Part shown: positions 1-6,668 of the stretch, in pieces
Layout of the letters: each line of letters opens with the position of its first letter
How positions within the stretch are numbered: position 1 is the stretch's first letter
Source: JBBATK01 sp046297095
Lineage (GTDB): Bacteria; Bacteroidota; Ignavibacteria; Kapaibacteriales; NICIL-2
Direction: 5' to 3'
Length of the DNA: 17,802 nt
NCBI GenBank assembly: GCA_046297095.1
Contig: JBKCNS010000036.1
Span: 1 to 17,802 of the forward strand
Notes under the pieces: model-generated
What the model was told of the DNA's origin: nothing
Seen by the model: the letters and a program-made list of their open reading frames with translations, nothing else
The model's database searches: none
Position numbers and translations under genes: made by a program

Positions 1-52
1 TTGGTACTAGAGTTGGCATTGGTACTACCGTTGGCATTGGCAATACCAACAA
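1..52. repeat. 18-bp tandem repeat upstream of holB
   Basis: Two near-identical 18-bp units lie at 1-18 and 19-36. They differ at two or three central bases, and a degraded third unit begins at 37 (ttggca...). The stretch stays open in the holB frame from the left edge of the window to the holB ATG and would read as a GT-V-G-I-G-rich peptide. It could therefore be the end of an upstream gene, an N-terminal extension or a plain intergenic repeat. Nothing in the window decides between these. Confidence 0.75.
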
Positions 53-98
53 TACACACAAAAGAATTCTCCCTACCACACCAATAACCACTGTTGCT

Positions 99-1253
99 AT
101 GTGGCCTGATATCATTGGTCAGGAGCGCGCTCAGCGCCTGCTTTCGCAGTCTATACGAGACGAGCGCGTAGCCCATGCCTATTGCATGTGGGGACCGGAG
201 GCTGTGTCTGCCGAGGCCTTAGCTATTGCCTTTGCTCGTGCGGTGAATTGCCTTACGCCTACGATCAGCGAGAACGCTGTAGTGCCCTGTATGAACTGCC
301 GCAGCTGCAAGCAAATGCACACGCTTCAGCATCCCAATGTGCAATTAGTGTTTGCTCTGCCCACCGGCAAGACAGGCTCCGGCGACGACAGTCCTGCGTC
401 CAGACTCAGTGAAGATCAGCTTGCGCAGGTGCAGGAAGAAATTGCCCGCAAAGCGGAGAATCCGTATCACCGAATCTCGTTAGAAGGCGCAAGCGCAATA
501 CGCATTGGCACGGTGCGCGATGTTAAGAAGTCGGTACAGCTGGCGCAGTCTCAAGGCGGGCGCCGCGTGTTTATTCTTCTTCAAGCAGAACTGATGACCA
601 TGGAGGCCGCCAATGCCTTGCTTAAAACACTCGAGGAGCCGCAGGACAACGTAACGCTCATCCTCTGCACGGAGCGCAAGGAGATGCTTCCGCAAACCAT
701 TTTGTCCCGCTGCCAGCAAGTGCAATTAGAGCCGCTCTCCGATGAAATCATTGCCGATGCACTGCAGCGCACATACCATGTGGAACCGGCTGCAGCCCGC
801 ATCACTGCTTCGCTAGCGCATGGAAGCATTCGCCGCGCGCTGGATATTCAAGAGAGTAATTTGCTGGCCACTCGCGATGAAATAGTGCAAATGTTGCGCA
901 CTGCATTGAAGAGCGGAACGTATCGCATTGAGCTGCTGAACGCTATCGACGAGCTTGTGGGTAACAGCGATCGCGCTGCAGCACGCACGGTGCTGTCTCT
1001 GCTGCTGGTGTGGCTTCGTGATGCCTATGCTCTACACGCCGGCGCGGACGCATCGGTGCTCGTCAATCAAGACATGACCGCCGTACTCACAAAGTTTGCA
1101 CAAGCCTATGGCTCGCGCGATATTCCGGCAGCAATGGCTGTGATCGAAGAAACTATTCGCGGCCTGCACGGAAACGCGCAAATTCATCTGAGCATGCTCA
1201 CTGCCATGCTTTCCTTGCGAAGAATATTTGCACAGCCGTCTGCTGCAAGCTAG
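99..1253 (+). CDS. holB: DNA polymerase III, delta-prime subunit (clamp-loader ATPase-like)
   Basis: Clamp-loader subunit that helps place the beta sliding clamp on primed DNA. The protein is 384 aa with an AAA+ fold. The P-loop position (residues 31-38, WGPEAVSA) lacks the GKT of ATP-binding subunits, as expected for delta-prime rather than DnaX. A four-cysteine zinc site is visible at C51, C64, C67 and C70. The LLKTLEEP segment (174-181) and the SRC arginine-finger motif (203-205) are present. Start: the first ATG gives the expected N-terminus (MWPDIIGQERA). There is no clear ribosome-binding site, and the frame is open upstream to the window edge, so a longer form cannot be excluded. The next gene, dtd, follows after a 135-bp gap holding a tandem repeat. 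Confidence 0.9.
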   Translation: MWPDIIGQERAQRLLSQSIRDERVAHAYCMWGPEAVSAEALAIAFARAVNCLTPTISENAVVPCMNCRSCKQMHTLQHPNVQLVFALPTGKTGSGDDSPASRLSEDQLAQVQEEIARKAENPYHRISLEGASAIRIGTVRDVKKSVQLAQSQGGRRVFILLQAELMTMEAANALLKTLEEPQDNVTLILCTERKEMLPQTILSRCQQVQLEPLSDEIIADALQRTYHVEPAAARITASLAHGSIRRALDIQESNLLATRDEIVQMLRTALKSGTYRIELLNAIDELVGNSDRAAARTVLSLLLVWLRDAYALHAGADASVLVNQDMTAVLTKFAQAYGSRDIPAAMAVIEETIRGLHGNAQIHLSMLTAMLSLRRIFAQPSAAS

Positions 1254-1301
1254 TACGGACAAGGGCTGCAGGCGAAGTGCATAGCTCGACGCGGTTATTT
1301 A

Positions 1302-1351
1302 AACAGCACCGCTAAGCGATTTTTCGAACAGCACCGCGAAGCGCTTCTTCA
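1302..1351. repeat. 25-bp tandem duplication between holB and dtd
   Basis: Two 25-bp units (1302-1326 and 1327-1351) both begin aacagcaccgc and continue with the same aagcg core; they differ at a few later positions. The second unit contains the perfect palindrome GAAGCGCTTC (1338-1347). Just before, GCGGT (1291-1295) can pair with ACCGC (1308-1312). No T-tract follows, so this is not a clear terminator. It occupies most of the holB-dtd gap. Confidence 0.75.
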
Positions 1352-1388
1352 ACCTACTTTCCACACAATTCAACTCAGAGAAAACAGC

Positions 1389-1832
1389 ATGAAATGTGTC
1401 ATTCAGCGGGTGCGCAAAGCCCGCGTAACTGTTGGCGAAGAAACCTGCGGTTCTATTGAAACGGGCTTGCTTGTTCTGCTGGGAATACACGAGCAGGACA
1501 CTACCGCGAATGCCGATTGGATGGCGAATAAAGTTGCCAACCTTCGCATCTTTCCCGATGCCGACGATAAAATGAACCTCTCGGTAAAAGATGCCGGCGG
1601 GCAGGTGCTCGTGGTGTCGCAGTTCACCTTGTACGCCGATGCCGCAAAGGGCTACAGACCGTCGTTCACACAAGCAGCTCGCCCCGACGTGGCCCAACCA
1701 TTGTACGAGTACTTCAACGATAAGCTAAGCGGGGCCTTGGGCACAGCGGTTGAGACCGGTCGCTTCGGTGCAATGATGGATGTGGAACTGGTGAACTGGG
1801 GGCCGGTGACTATAGTGCTGGATCACGCATGA
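1389..1832 (+). CDS. dtd: D-aminoacyl-tRNA deacylase
   Basis: Removes D-amino acids, and glycine mischarged on tRNA-Ala, from tRNA as part of translational proofreading in the cytoplasm. At 147 aa it has the standard family length and starts in the usual way (MKCVIQRVRKARVTV). The conserved SQFTLYAD active-site segment is at 77-84, GYRPSF at 88-93, and the C-terminal NWGPVT segment at 136-141 carries the Gly-cisPro pair that contacts the substrate across the dimer. All hallmark segments are intact. Its stop codon lies inside the 3' end of the convergent response-regulator gene (10-bp overlap, 1823-1832). No distinct promoter could be identified, so it may be read with holB. Confidence 0.95.
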   Translation: MKCVIQRVRKARVTVGEETCGSIETGLLVLLGIHEQDTTANADWMANKVANLRIFPDADDKMNLSVKDAGGQVLVVSQFTLYADAAKGYRPSFTQAARPDVAQPLYEYFNDKLSGALGTAVETGRFGAMMDVELVNWGPVTIVLDHA

Positions 1833-3220
1833 GAGCGGTCGCGGAATTCATGCACGTTGATCCCGTACTTGCGAATCTTTACGTGCAGAGTCTCGCGGCT
1901 CACGCCAAGCTGCGCAGCGGTTTTGCTCACATTCCCGCTGTAGGTTTTGAGCATAGCCTCAATCTTTAGTTTGTCCACGCGCTCCAAATCCTCGCGGCGC
2001 GTGCGCTCCACGGAAATGATGTTGCCGGGCAAACGCGAGTCGCTCATGTGCGCAGAGGTGGTGGAGGAATGAATGTCGCTCACTTCTATCACATCCCGCG
2101 GTACTGTTTGTAGTATCACCCGCAGCACGCTGGAGAGCTCGCGCACATTGCCGGTCCATTCGCGGCTTTGCAAATACTCCATAGCCGATGGCGATAACAC
2201 TTTTTGGTCGTCGTGTTCGCGGTTGTGCTTCGCTACATAATGTTCTGAGATCAGGGGAATGTCGTCACGGCGCTCGTGCAACGCAGGCAGAAAAATCTCG
2301 CACTCGCGCAACCGGTGGTATAGTTGTTCTCGGAACAAGCCTTTCTTCATGGCATCGGGTAGGTCCTTGTCTGTGGCACTGATGAACCGTATATCCACAT
2401 CTTCGGATTCAATAGATCCCACGCGGCGTATGCTGCGCTCCTCTATAGGTAGCAGCAAGTTGGCCTGCGACTCCGGTGCCAAATCACCGATCTCGTCCAG
2501 AAACAACGTGCCCTTGTGCGCATGATGAAACAATCCCTTTTTATCGGACAATGCACCGGAGAATGATCCGCGCACGTGGCCAAACAATTCGCTTTGAAAA
2601 AGATCTCGGGGAATGTTGGGAATGTCTACCGTTACGCACGAATGCTTAGCTCTTTTGCTCACTGCATGCAGGGCATGCGCTACGAGTTTTTTTCCGGTGC
2701 CGGTCTCGCCGGTGATCAACACACTCAGCTCGGTGCGGCCATACCGTATGATCTTATCTGCCACCGCTTGAATGGCTTTGCTCTTACCGATAATACCATG
2801 CTCGTGTATTGCCGCCATAAACTCACTGCGCTGTGCAGTAGATTCGAAGCGCTCTGCAGCACTGGCAATCACATCCAGCAAATGCTCGGACGATAGCGTA
2901 CTCTTCTCTATAAAATTCACCGCGCCAAGTTTGGTGGCGCGCACGGCGGTTTCGATGGTACCCTTCCCGGAAATCATAATCACGGGAATGGAGGGATATT
3001 TCTTCACGGACTGAGCGAGCACATCCAGACCATTGAGCGCACTTCGATGATCGAACTCAATATCAAGCAGCACAGCCGATAGCTCTCGGTGATGCTCGTC
3101 CAGATACGCTAATGCTTCTTCGGGTGTGCCCAGGGCCGTGGGCTTCCATCCTCGCGTAGAAACGATGTCGCACAACGTCGAGCAGAAGTCGGCATTATCG
3201 TCGGCGATGAGGATGTTCAT
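1823..3220 (-). CDS. NtrC-family sigma-54-dependent response regulator
   Basis: 465-aa transcription activator with three domains in the classic order. Receiver (about 1-122): acidic pair D7/D8, phospho-acceptor D53, S84 and K106. AAA+ sigma-54 interaction domain (about 143-370): Walker A GETGTGKK (171-178), Walker B GTLFLDEIGDL (237-247) and an FREQLYHRL arginine-finger region (296-304). Fis-like helix-turn-helix: about 418-455. The sigma-54 contact loop reads GSFSGA (218-223) instead of GAFTGA; both changes are small, but this loop is normally near-invariant. No sensor kinase is encoded in the window. The gene overlaps the upstream lipoprotein gene by ATGA, so the two are likely co-translated. 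It ends inside dtd. Confidence 0.93.
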   Translation of the reverse strand: MNILIADDNADFCSTLCDIVSTRGWKPTALGTPEEALAYLDEHHRELSAVLLDIEFDHRSALNGLDVLAQSVKKYPSIPVIMISGKGTIETAVRATKLGAVNFIEKSTLSSEHLLDVIASAAERFESTAQRSEFMAAIHEHGIIGKSKAIQAVADKIIRYGRTELSVLITGETGTGKKLVAHALHAVSKRAKHSCVTVDIPNIPRDLFQSELFGHVRGSFSGALSDKKGLFHHAHKGTLFLDEIGDLAPESQANLLLPIEERSIRRVGSIESEDVDIRFISATDKDLPDAMKKGLFREQLYHRLRECEIFLPALHERRDDIPLISEHYVAKHNREHDDQKVLSPSAMEYLQSREWTGNVRELSSVLRVILQTVPRDVIEVSDIHSSTTSAHMSDSRLPGNIISVERTRREDLERVDKLKIEAMLKTYSGNVSKTAAQLGVSRETLHVKIRKYGINVHEFRDRSHA

Positions 3221-3771
3221 GGTGTGTGGTGAGGTATAAACGTTGACAGCGAATCAAAGATAGCACGAAACTCTCTACTCCCATGTGTCTGGAAGCGCTT
3301 GTCCCACACTGCGCGCAAGGTAATGCGTGCAGGCGGGTTTTGGTACTCTACGTACCGCATAATTGGAGCACGCACCGTGAGCGATTGAATTTTCAAAAAG
3401 GTTGCTTTGGTTGTGTCTGCATACATGCAGAACACCGGCACAGGAACTTGAGCAATAGAGTCTCGCATATATCGTTCGCTGAACTCTGCCGCTTGCGTGC
3501 GATACAGCCTACCCTTAGCATCCAGCTCGTACCCTGTGAGCACCTTTGTGGTATCGTTCCACTCGCCCCATCGTAATAACACTTCGCGCATGGATTGTTT
3601 CACACAATCGGCATCGCTGCCATTCTGCTGTGTGCGTGCGCTGCCAATGCACCCGCTAACCACAAGCATAAGCGCGCAGAGCCCGGCGAGCAGCAGCGCC
3701 AGCGGCCTGCGAGCCCCTAAACAAAAATCTCTTTGGCAGAGTATCTCTTTGTGTGCACCAAATTCTCTCAT
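3217..3771 (-). CDS. putative lipoprotein of unknown function
   Basis: 184-aa protein of no recognised family. After a basic n-region it has a hydrophobic stretch (about 24-38) ending in a lipobox VSGC (38-41), which predicts lipid attachment at C41 and location in the cell envelope. The mature part is a small hydrophilic domain with mixed aromatic and basic residues. A signal peptide of about 40 residues is long, so the true start may lie downstream of the first ATG, although no better in-frame ATG with a ribosome-binding site was seen. The stop codon overlaps the start of the NtrC-type regulator (ATGA at 3217-3220). That suggests co-expression, but the sequence does not show whether the lipoprotein senses anything for the regulator. 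Confidence 0.7.
   Translation of the reverse strand: MREFGAHKEILCQRDFCLGARRPLALLLAGLCALMLVVSGCIGSARTQQNGSDADCVKQSMREVLLRWGEWNDTTKVLTGYELDAKGRLYRTQAAEFSERYMRDSIAQVPVPVFCMYADTTKATFLKIQSLTVRAPIMRYVEYQNPPARITLRAVWDKRFQTHGSREFRAIFDSLSTFIPHHTP
3255..3262 (-). promoter_or_regulatory. candidate -7 box for an internal promoter of the response regulator
   Basis: On the minus strand this reads TATCTTTG, a perfect match to the Bacteroidota -7 consensus TAnnTTTG and identical to the rpsF box. It lies 34 bp upstream of the regulator's ATG, inside the lipoprotein coding region. No TTTG is found at the expected -33 distance, so the call is weak. Confidence 0.3.
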
Positions 3772-3848
3772 TGCGGCATTCGTGGCTTTAGGCGGACGTG
3801 TCTCTTAATCAAGCAAATATTCTATACGCATGGGTGCGGCGTGCATCC

Positions 3849-5321
3849 TCATGCTGTTGCTGCCGGCGTGTAGTTGATCATGCTGCGCAAGCGCTCCACC
3901 GATCGCGTTTTGCCCAGCACTTCCATGGTATCCATCATACCCGCGCCCACCGAGATGCCGGTCAGCGCCAGTCGCAGCAGGTTCGCCACGTCTTTGAACT
4001 TCAGCGAGCGTGCCTTCAAAAATTCTTGCAACGACTCGTGTATGCGTGTGTGCAAAAACTCCTCCTCGGGAATAGCACTGCACAGCTCGGCAATATCATG
4101 AAGCAACGTTGCTGAATTCTCGTTCCAGGTTTTGGCATAGAACTCGTCGTCCACTACTCTATCGGCAAACATGTACAGCGAAAACGCCACAGCATCGATG
4201 ATGTTGTGAATGCGCTCACGAATCAAGAACAGCACGCGCTGAACATACTCGTCGGAATAGTTCAAACCCCGCTGGCGAAGCTGCTCCTGCATGGTCTGCA
4301 CAAGGCGCAAGGGTTCGCTTTCAACTAGGGATTTCAAATACTGTGCATTCATCCACTCAAGCTTTTGAAGGTCGAACACAGCGCCCGATTTATTCACGTT
4401 CTCCAGCTTGAACTCGCGCACAAGTTCGTCCAACGTATAGATCTCGCGCTCACCGCTGGGGTTCCAGCCAAGCAGAGAAATGAAATTCAGAAACGCTTCC
4501 TTGAAATATCCTTTGGCGATATAATCGTGCACCGCCACATCTCCCTGACGCTTGCTAAGCTTGGATTTATCCGTGTTCAGCAGCAGCGGCAAATGCGCGA
4601 ACTTCGGCGGCTCCCAACCAAAACTCTGATACAGCAACACATGCTTCGGCGTGGAGGGCAGCCACTCTTCGCCGCGAATCACATGGGTGATGTTCATGGT
4701 GTGATCGTCCACCACGTTAGCCAAATGATAGGTGGGAAAGTTGTCGCTCTTGAGCAGAATCTGATCGTCCACATCTTTACAAGGCACCACAATGGTTCCG
4801 CGAATCTCGTCGTGGAACTTTACCTCGCCGCTGATGGGAACTTTCATGCGCACCACCGCCGGTGCGCCCTCTGCGAGCAGTCGTTGCGTTTCCTCCGGTC
4901 CAAGCGTAAAGGAGTTTCGCATCACCGAGCGGTCGTATCGCGGAGCGATACCCGCGTTCTTCTGACGCTCGCGCATGCGGTCCAGCTCGTCGGCTGTATC
5001 GAAGGCATAGTACGCATGTCCGGATTCAAGAAGCTGCGCCGCGTATTGGCGATAAAGTTCCGTGCGCTCGCTTTGCACATACGGGCCCACGCTTCCCGGG
5101 CGCGCGGGGCTTTCGTCCGGAGTAATGCCGGCCCAATCCAGCGCAGAAACTATTGCTTCTACGGAGCCTTCCACGTACCGGGTTTGATCGGTGTCTTCAA
5201 TGCGAAGCAAAAACACACCGCCATGATGACGCGCATACAAATAGTTGTACAGCGCAGTGCGCAAACCACCTACGTGCAGGTACCCGGTGGGCGAAGGAGC
5301 AAATCGAACGCGAACAGACAT
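3849..5321 (-). CDS. gltX: glutamyl-tRNA synthetase
   Basis: Class I synthetase of 490 aa that charges tRNA-Glu with glutamate. The HIGH-type signature is HVGG (16-19), within the usual APSPTGYLHVGG context, and the KMSKS-type loop is KLSKR (254-258). The C-terminal half corresponds to the helical anticodon-binding region, so this is a full-length GltX and not the short GluQ-RS paralogue. The position where many GluRS enzymes carry a CxC zinc site reads YYAFDTADEL, so it is the zinc-free type. Whether it also charges tRNA-Gln cannot be told from the sequence. It lies downstream of queD, separated by a tandem-repeat spacer, and upstream of the lipoprotein gene on the same strand. No Shine-Dalgarno sequence precedes the ATG. 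Confidence 0.96.
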   Translation of the reverse strand: MSVRVRFAPSPTGYLHVGGLRTALYNYLYARHHGGVFLLRIEDTDQTRYVEGSVEAIVSALDWAGITPDESPARPGSVGPYVQSERTELYRQYAAQLLESGHAYYAFDTADELDRMRERQKNAGIAPRYDRSVMRNSFTLGPEETQRLLAEGAPAVVRMKVPISGEVKFHDEIRGTIVVPCKDVDDQILLKSDNFPTYHLANVVDDHTMNITHVIRGEEWLPSTPKHVLLYQSFGWEPPKFAHLPLLLNTDKSKLSKRQGDVAVHDYIAKGYFKEAFLNFISLLGWNPSGEREIYTLDELVREFKLENVNKSGAVFDLQKLEWMNAQYLKSLVESEPLRLVQTMQEQLRQRGLNYSDEYVQRVLFLIRERIHNIIDAVAFSLYMFADRVVDDEFYAKTWNENSATLLHDIAELCSAIPEEEFLHTRIHESLQEFLKARSLKFKDVANLLRLALTGISVGAGMMDTMEVLGKTRSVERLRSMINYTPAATA

Positions 5322-5353
5322 AGAGCTAATATTGATTGATGTAACTGCACAGA

Positions 5354-5448
5354 ACCGGTTGATAAATCCAATACCGACCCTGTTGATAATACCCGCACCG
5401 AGCCGGTTGATAATACCCGCACCGACCCGTTGATAAATCCAACACCGA
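5354..5448. repeat. 24-bp tandem repeat (about 4 copies) between queD and gltX
   Basis: Four consecutive units lie at 5354-5377, 5378-5401, 5402-5425 and 5426-5448 (the last is one base shorter). Each contains GTTGATAA and ends in CACCGA or TACCGA. Two subtypes alternate in an A-B-B-A order: outer units carry GATAAATCCAA, inner units carry GATAATACCCGC. They fill most of the 168-bp spacer upstream of gltX. No open frame that looks like a real protein crosses them. Confidence 0.9.
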
Positions 5449-5489
5449 CATAGTCTATCTGACTACTACACCACAAAAGGCAGACTTCT

Positions 5490-5930
5490 TTAGGCAGACC
5501 GAAGCGTGCGCGTGCACTCCGCGTAGGCACGCTCAGTTTCATGCAGGCGCAAGGTGAACGAATGTATACGCTCGAACTGCGCAAACTCCGGAGCCAAGCG
5601 CTCTGCGATCCACGCGCAGATATTCTCTGCGGTTGTGGGAAACGGTACCACCACTACCTTCATGGGATTGCCCAGAAAGAACTCTATCATCACGGCGTCG
5701 TCGTGATCGCAGATAAAGCAATGATCCAGCTCGTCCACAATGGGCTGCACAAGCGTTGATAGATCGTAGAAATCCATCACCATGCCAGTGGCATCGGTGC
5801 TTCCCTCGATCTCCACGCGCAGACTGTACGAATGGCCGTGAATGTTTTTGCACAGGCCTTCATGCTGCACCAACCGGTGCCCCATTTCCCAGCGATATTC
5901 TTTGGCAATACGAGTCATACGGCGTTTCAA
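5490..5930 (-). CDS. queD: 6-carboxy-tetrahydropterin synthase (QueD / 6-pyruvoyl-tetrahydropterin synthase family)
   Basis: Converts 7,8-dihydroneopterin triphosphate to 6-carboxy-tetrahydropterin, an early step of preQ0/queuosine synthesis. The 146-aa protein carries the zinc ligands H18, H31 and H33 (IHGH context), catalytic C27, the LDH segment (D69-H70), the TAEN motif (100-103) and the late conserved Glu in LHETE (E131). These mark an active member of the superfamily; the QueD role rather than biopterin synthesis is inferred from the neighbouring queF. The listed start is the first ATG; a second in-frame ATG four codons later is equally possible. It sits 60 bp downstream of queF on the same strand. 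Confidence 0.9.
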   Translation of the reverse strand: MKRRMTRIAKEYRWEMGHRLVQHEGLCKNIHGHSYSLRVEIEGSTDATGMVMDFYDLSTLVQPIVDELDHCFICDHDDAVMIEFFLGNPMKVVVVPFPTTAENICAWIAERLAPEFAQFERIHSFTLRLHETERAYAECTRTLRSA

Positions 5931-5990
5931 TGTGGATTGCTTGTGGCTTCTTGGAAGAGCTCACGGTTGCTTGAAAACTCTTTGGTACCG

Positions 5991-6332
5991 TTAGTCGGGC
6001 TTTGAGTACGACACTTCGATAACGCTGCTGATACCGCCGCGCGCTCCCCACTCACTGCGAATGGTCATGTGCCGAGGGCTGCATACTGCTACTAAGTCGT
6101 CAAGAATTTTGTTCGTAGCGGCTTCGTAGAATATTCCCTTGTTACGGTAATCCAGGTAATAATACTTCAGCGACTTCAGCTCTATACATGTTTGATCGGG
6201 CGTGTAGATCAAATGTATGGTAGCAAAGTCCGGCAAACCCGTCATGGGGCACACCGAGGTAAACTCCGGATTGGTATGAGTGATCACATAATCGCGATCC
6301 GGCTTCGGATTGGGAAAAACTTCCAATTTCAT
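5991..6332 (-). CDS. queF: NADPH-dependent 7-cyano-7-deazaguanine (preQ0) reductase, unimodular type
   Basis: Reduces preQ0 to preQ1, the last step before insertion of the base into tRNA. At 113 aa it is a short unimodular QueF with a tunnelling-fold core. Catalytic C28 sits in TSVCPMTGLPDF, with D35 following. The QueF signature is ELKSLKYYYLDYRN, starting at E51. In the next motif GIFYE takes the place of the GDFHE seen in Bacillus; this looks like a lineage variant, not damage. The ATG is preceded by a weak GAG-type ribosome-binding site. It is probably the first gene of the minus-strand run queF-queD-gltX and is divergent from rpsF. The leader shows no preQ1 riboswitch. Confidence 0.93.
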   Translation of the reverse strand: MKLEVFPNPKPDRDYVITHTNPEFTSVCPMTGLPDFATIHLIYTPDQTCIELKSLKYYYLDYRNKGIFYEAATNKILDDLVAVCSPRHMTIRSEWGARGGISSVIEVSYSKPD

Positions 6333-6440
6333 TGCATTCTCACAGAAAATGAGTCAAAGTGCGTTAAAAATCCCGGCATGGTCACAAAATCACCGCACGC
6401 TCTTGAGTACTTCTTTGGTGCAAACAAGCTCTTTGTTGTC

Positions 6441-6470
6441 AATAACTGCCAATTACTGCCAATTACTCCC
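6441..6470. repeat. three 10-bp direct repeats in the queF/rpsF control region
   Basis: Units aataactgcc, aattactgcc and aattactccc follow each other without gaps at 6441-6450, 6451-6460 and 6461-6470. A 10-bp period puts each copy on about the same face of the DNA helix. This could be a protein-binding array or simple slippage. Confidence 0.85.
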
Positions 6471-6545
6471 AAGTTTTGCACAATTCGGCGCAGGCGACGG
6501 CCGGGCTGCAAAATTACGTAATCATGCATTTTTGGCACTCGATGA

Positions 6546-6576
6546 TTTGCGGGAACCAACCAAAGGTGTATCTTTG
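6546..6576 (+). promoter_or_regulatory. Bacteroidota-type promoter for rpsF-rplI
   Basis: TTTG at 6546-6549 and TATCTTTG at 6569-6576 are separated by 19 bp. This matches the Bacteroidota primary-sigma consensus (TTTG, about 17-23 bp, TAnnTTTG) exactly. It predicts a transcription start near 6583-6585 and a leader of about 85 nt before rpsF. Confidence 0.75.
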
Positions 6577-6596
6577 CAATCCGTTTTGACAATCCT

Positions 6597-6652
6597 TCCG
6601 TGAAGTGTAGCCCCAAGCGCAGCATCACGGATAGTGTGAAGACACAACACTA
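6597..6652 (+). promoter_or_regulatory. structured 5' leader of rpsF (candidate S6 autoregulatory RNA)
   Basis: Two hairpins abut between the predicted transcription start and the ribosome-binding site. Hairpin 1 pairs TCCGTGA (6597-6603) with TCACGGA (6625-6631) over a 21-nt loop. Hairpin 2 pairs TAGTGT (6632-6637) with ACACTA (6647-6652), and has an alternative pairing GTGT/ACAC at 6634-6637 and 6642-6645. S6 mRNAs in several phyla carry leaders bound by S6:S18, typically with an unpaired CCG; here the only CCG seen is within the stem. The regulatory role is inferred. Confidence 0.4.
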
Positions 6653-6668
6653 ACCATAGGAGAATACT

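Larger units (their letters stand above)
6333..6668. other. divergent intergenic region queF/rpsF
   Basis: 336 bp with no convincing gene. The right half carries the rpsF promoter and a structured leader. The left half, toward queF, contains three exact-length 10-bp repeats (6441-6470). There is also a minus-strand -7-like box at 6509-6516 (reads TAATTTTG on the minus strand), without a clear -33 box. If used, it would give queF a leader of roughly 170 nt. The short open frames on both strands are low-quality and overlap these signals. Confidence 0.7.

Noticed and set aside
3805..4083. 92-codon minus-strand open frame between gltX and the lipoprotein gene
   Set aside because: It overlaps the conserved gltX 3' end in another frame and has no family features.
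3849..5321. GluQ-RS (queuosine-specific GluRS paralogue) because of the queF/queD neighbours
   Set aside because: The protein is 490 aa and includes the anticodon-binding half that GluQ-RS lacks, so it is a standard GltX.
4365..5339. 324-codon open frame on the plus strand over gltX
   Set aside because: It is antisense to a full-length glutamyl-tRNA synthetase with all motifs. The product is His/Arg-rich and unlike a real protein.
5354..5448. Possible small CRISPR array
   Set aside because: Units are adjacent with no unique spacers between them, and no cas gene is present. The other arrays in the window are the same in this respect.
6333..6510. preQ1 riboswitch in the queF leader
   Set aside because: Read on the minus strand, no preQ1-type hairpin with an A-rich tail or other known preQ1 pattern could be found.
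6533..6550. Sigma-54 promoter (TGGCAC ... TTGC)
   Set aside because: The GG and GC elements are 13 bp apart instead of the strict 10, and the stretch coincides with the better-supported Bacteroidota-type promoter.
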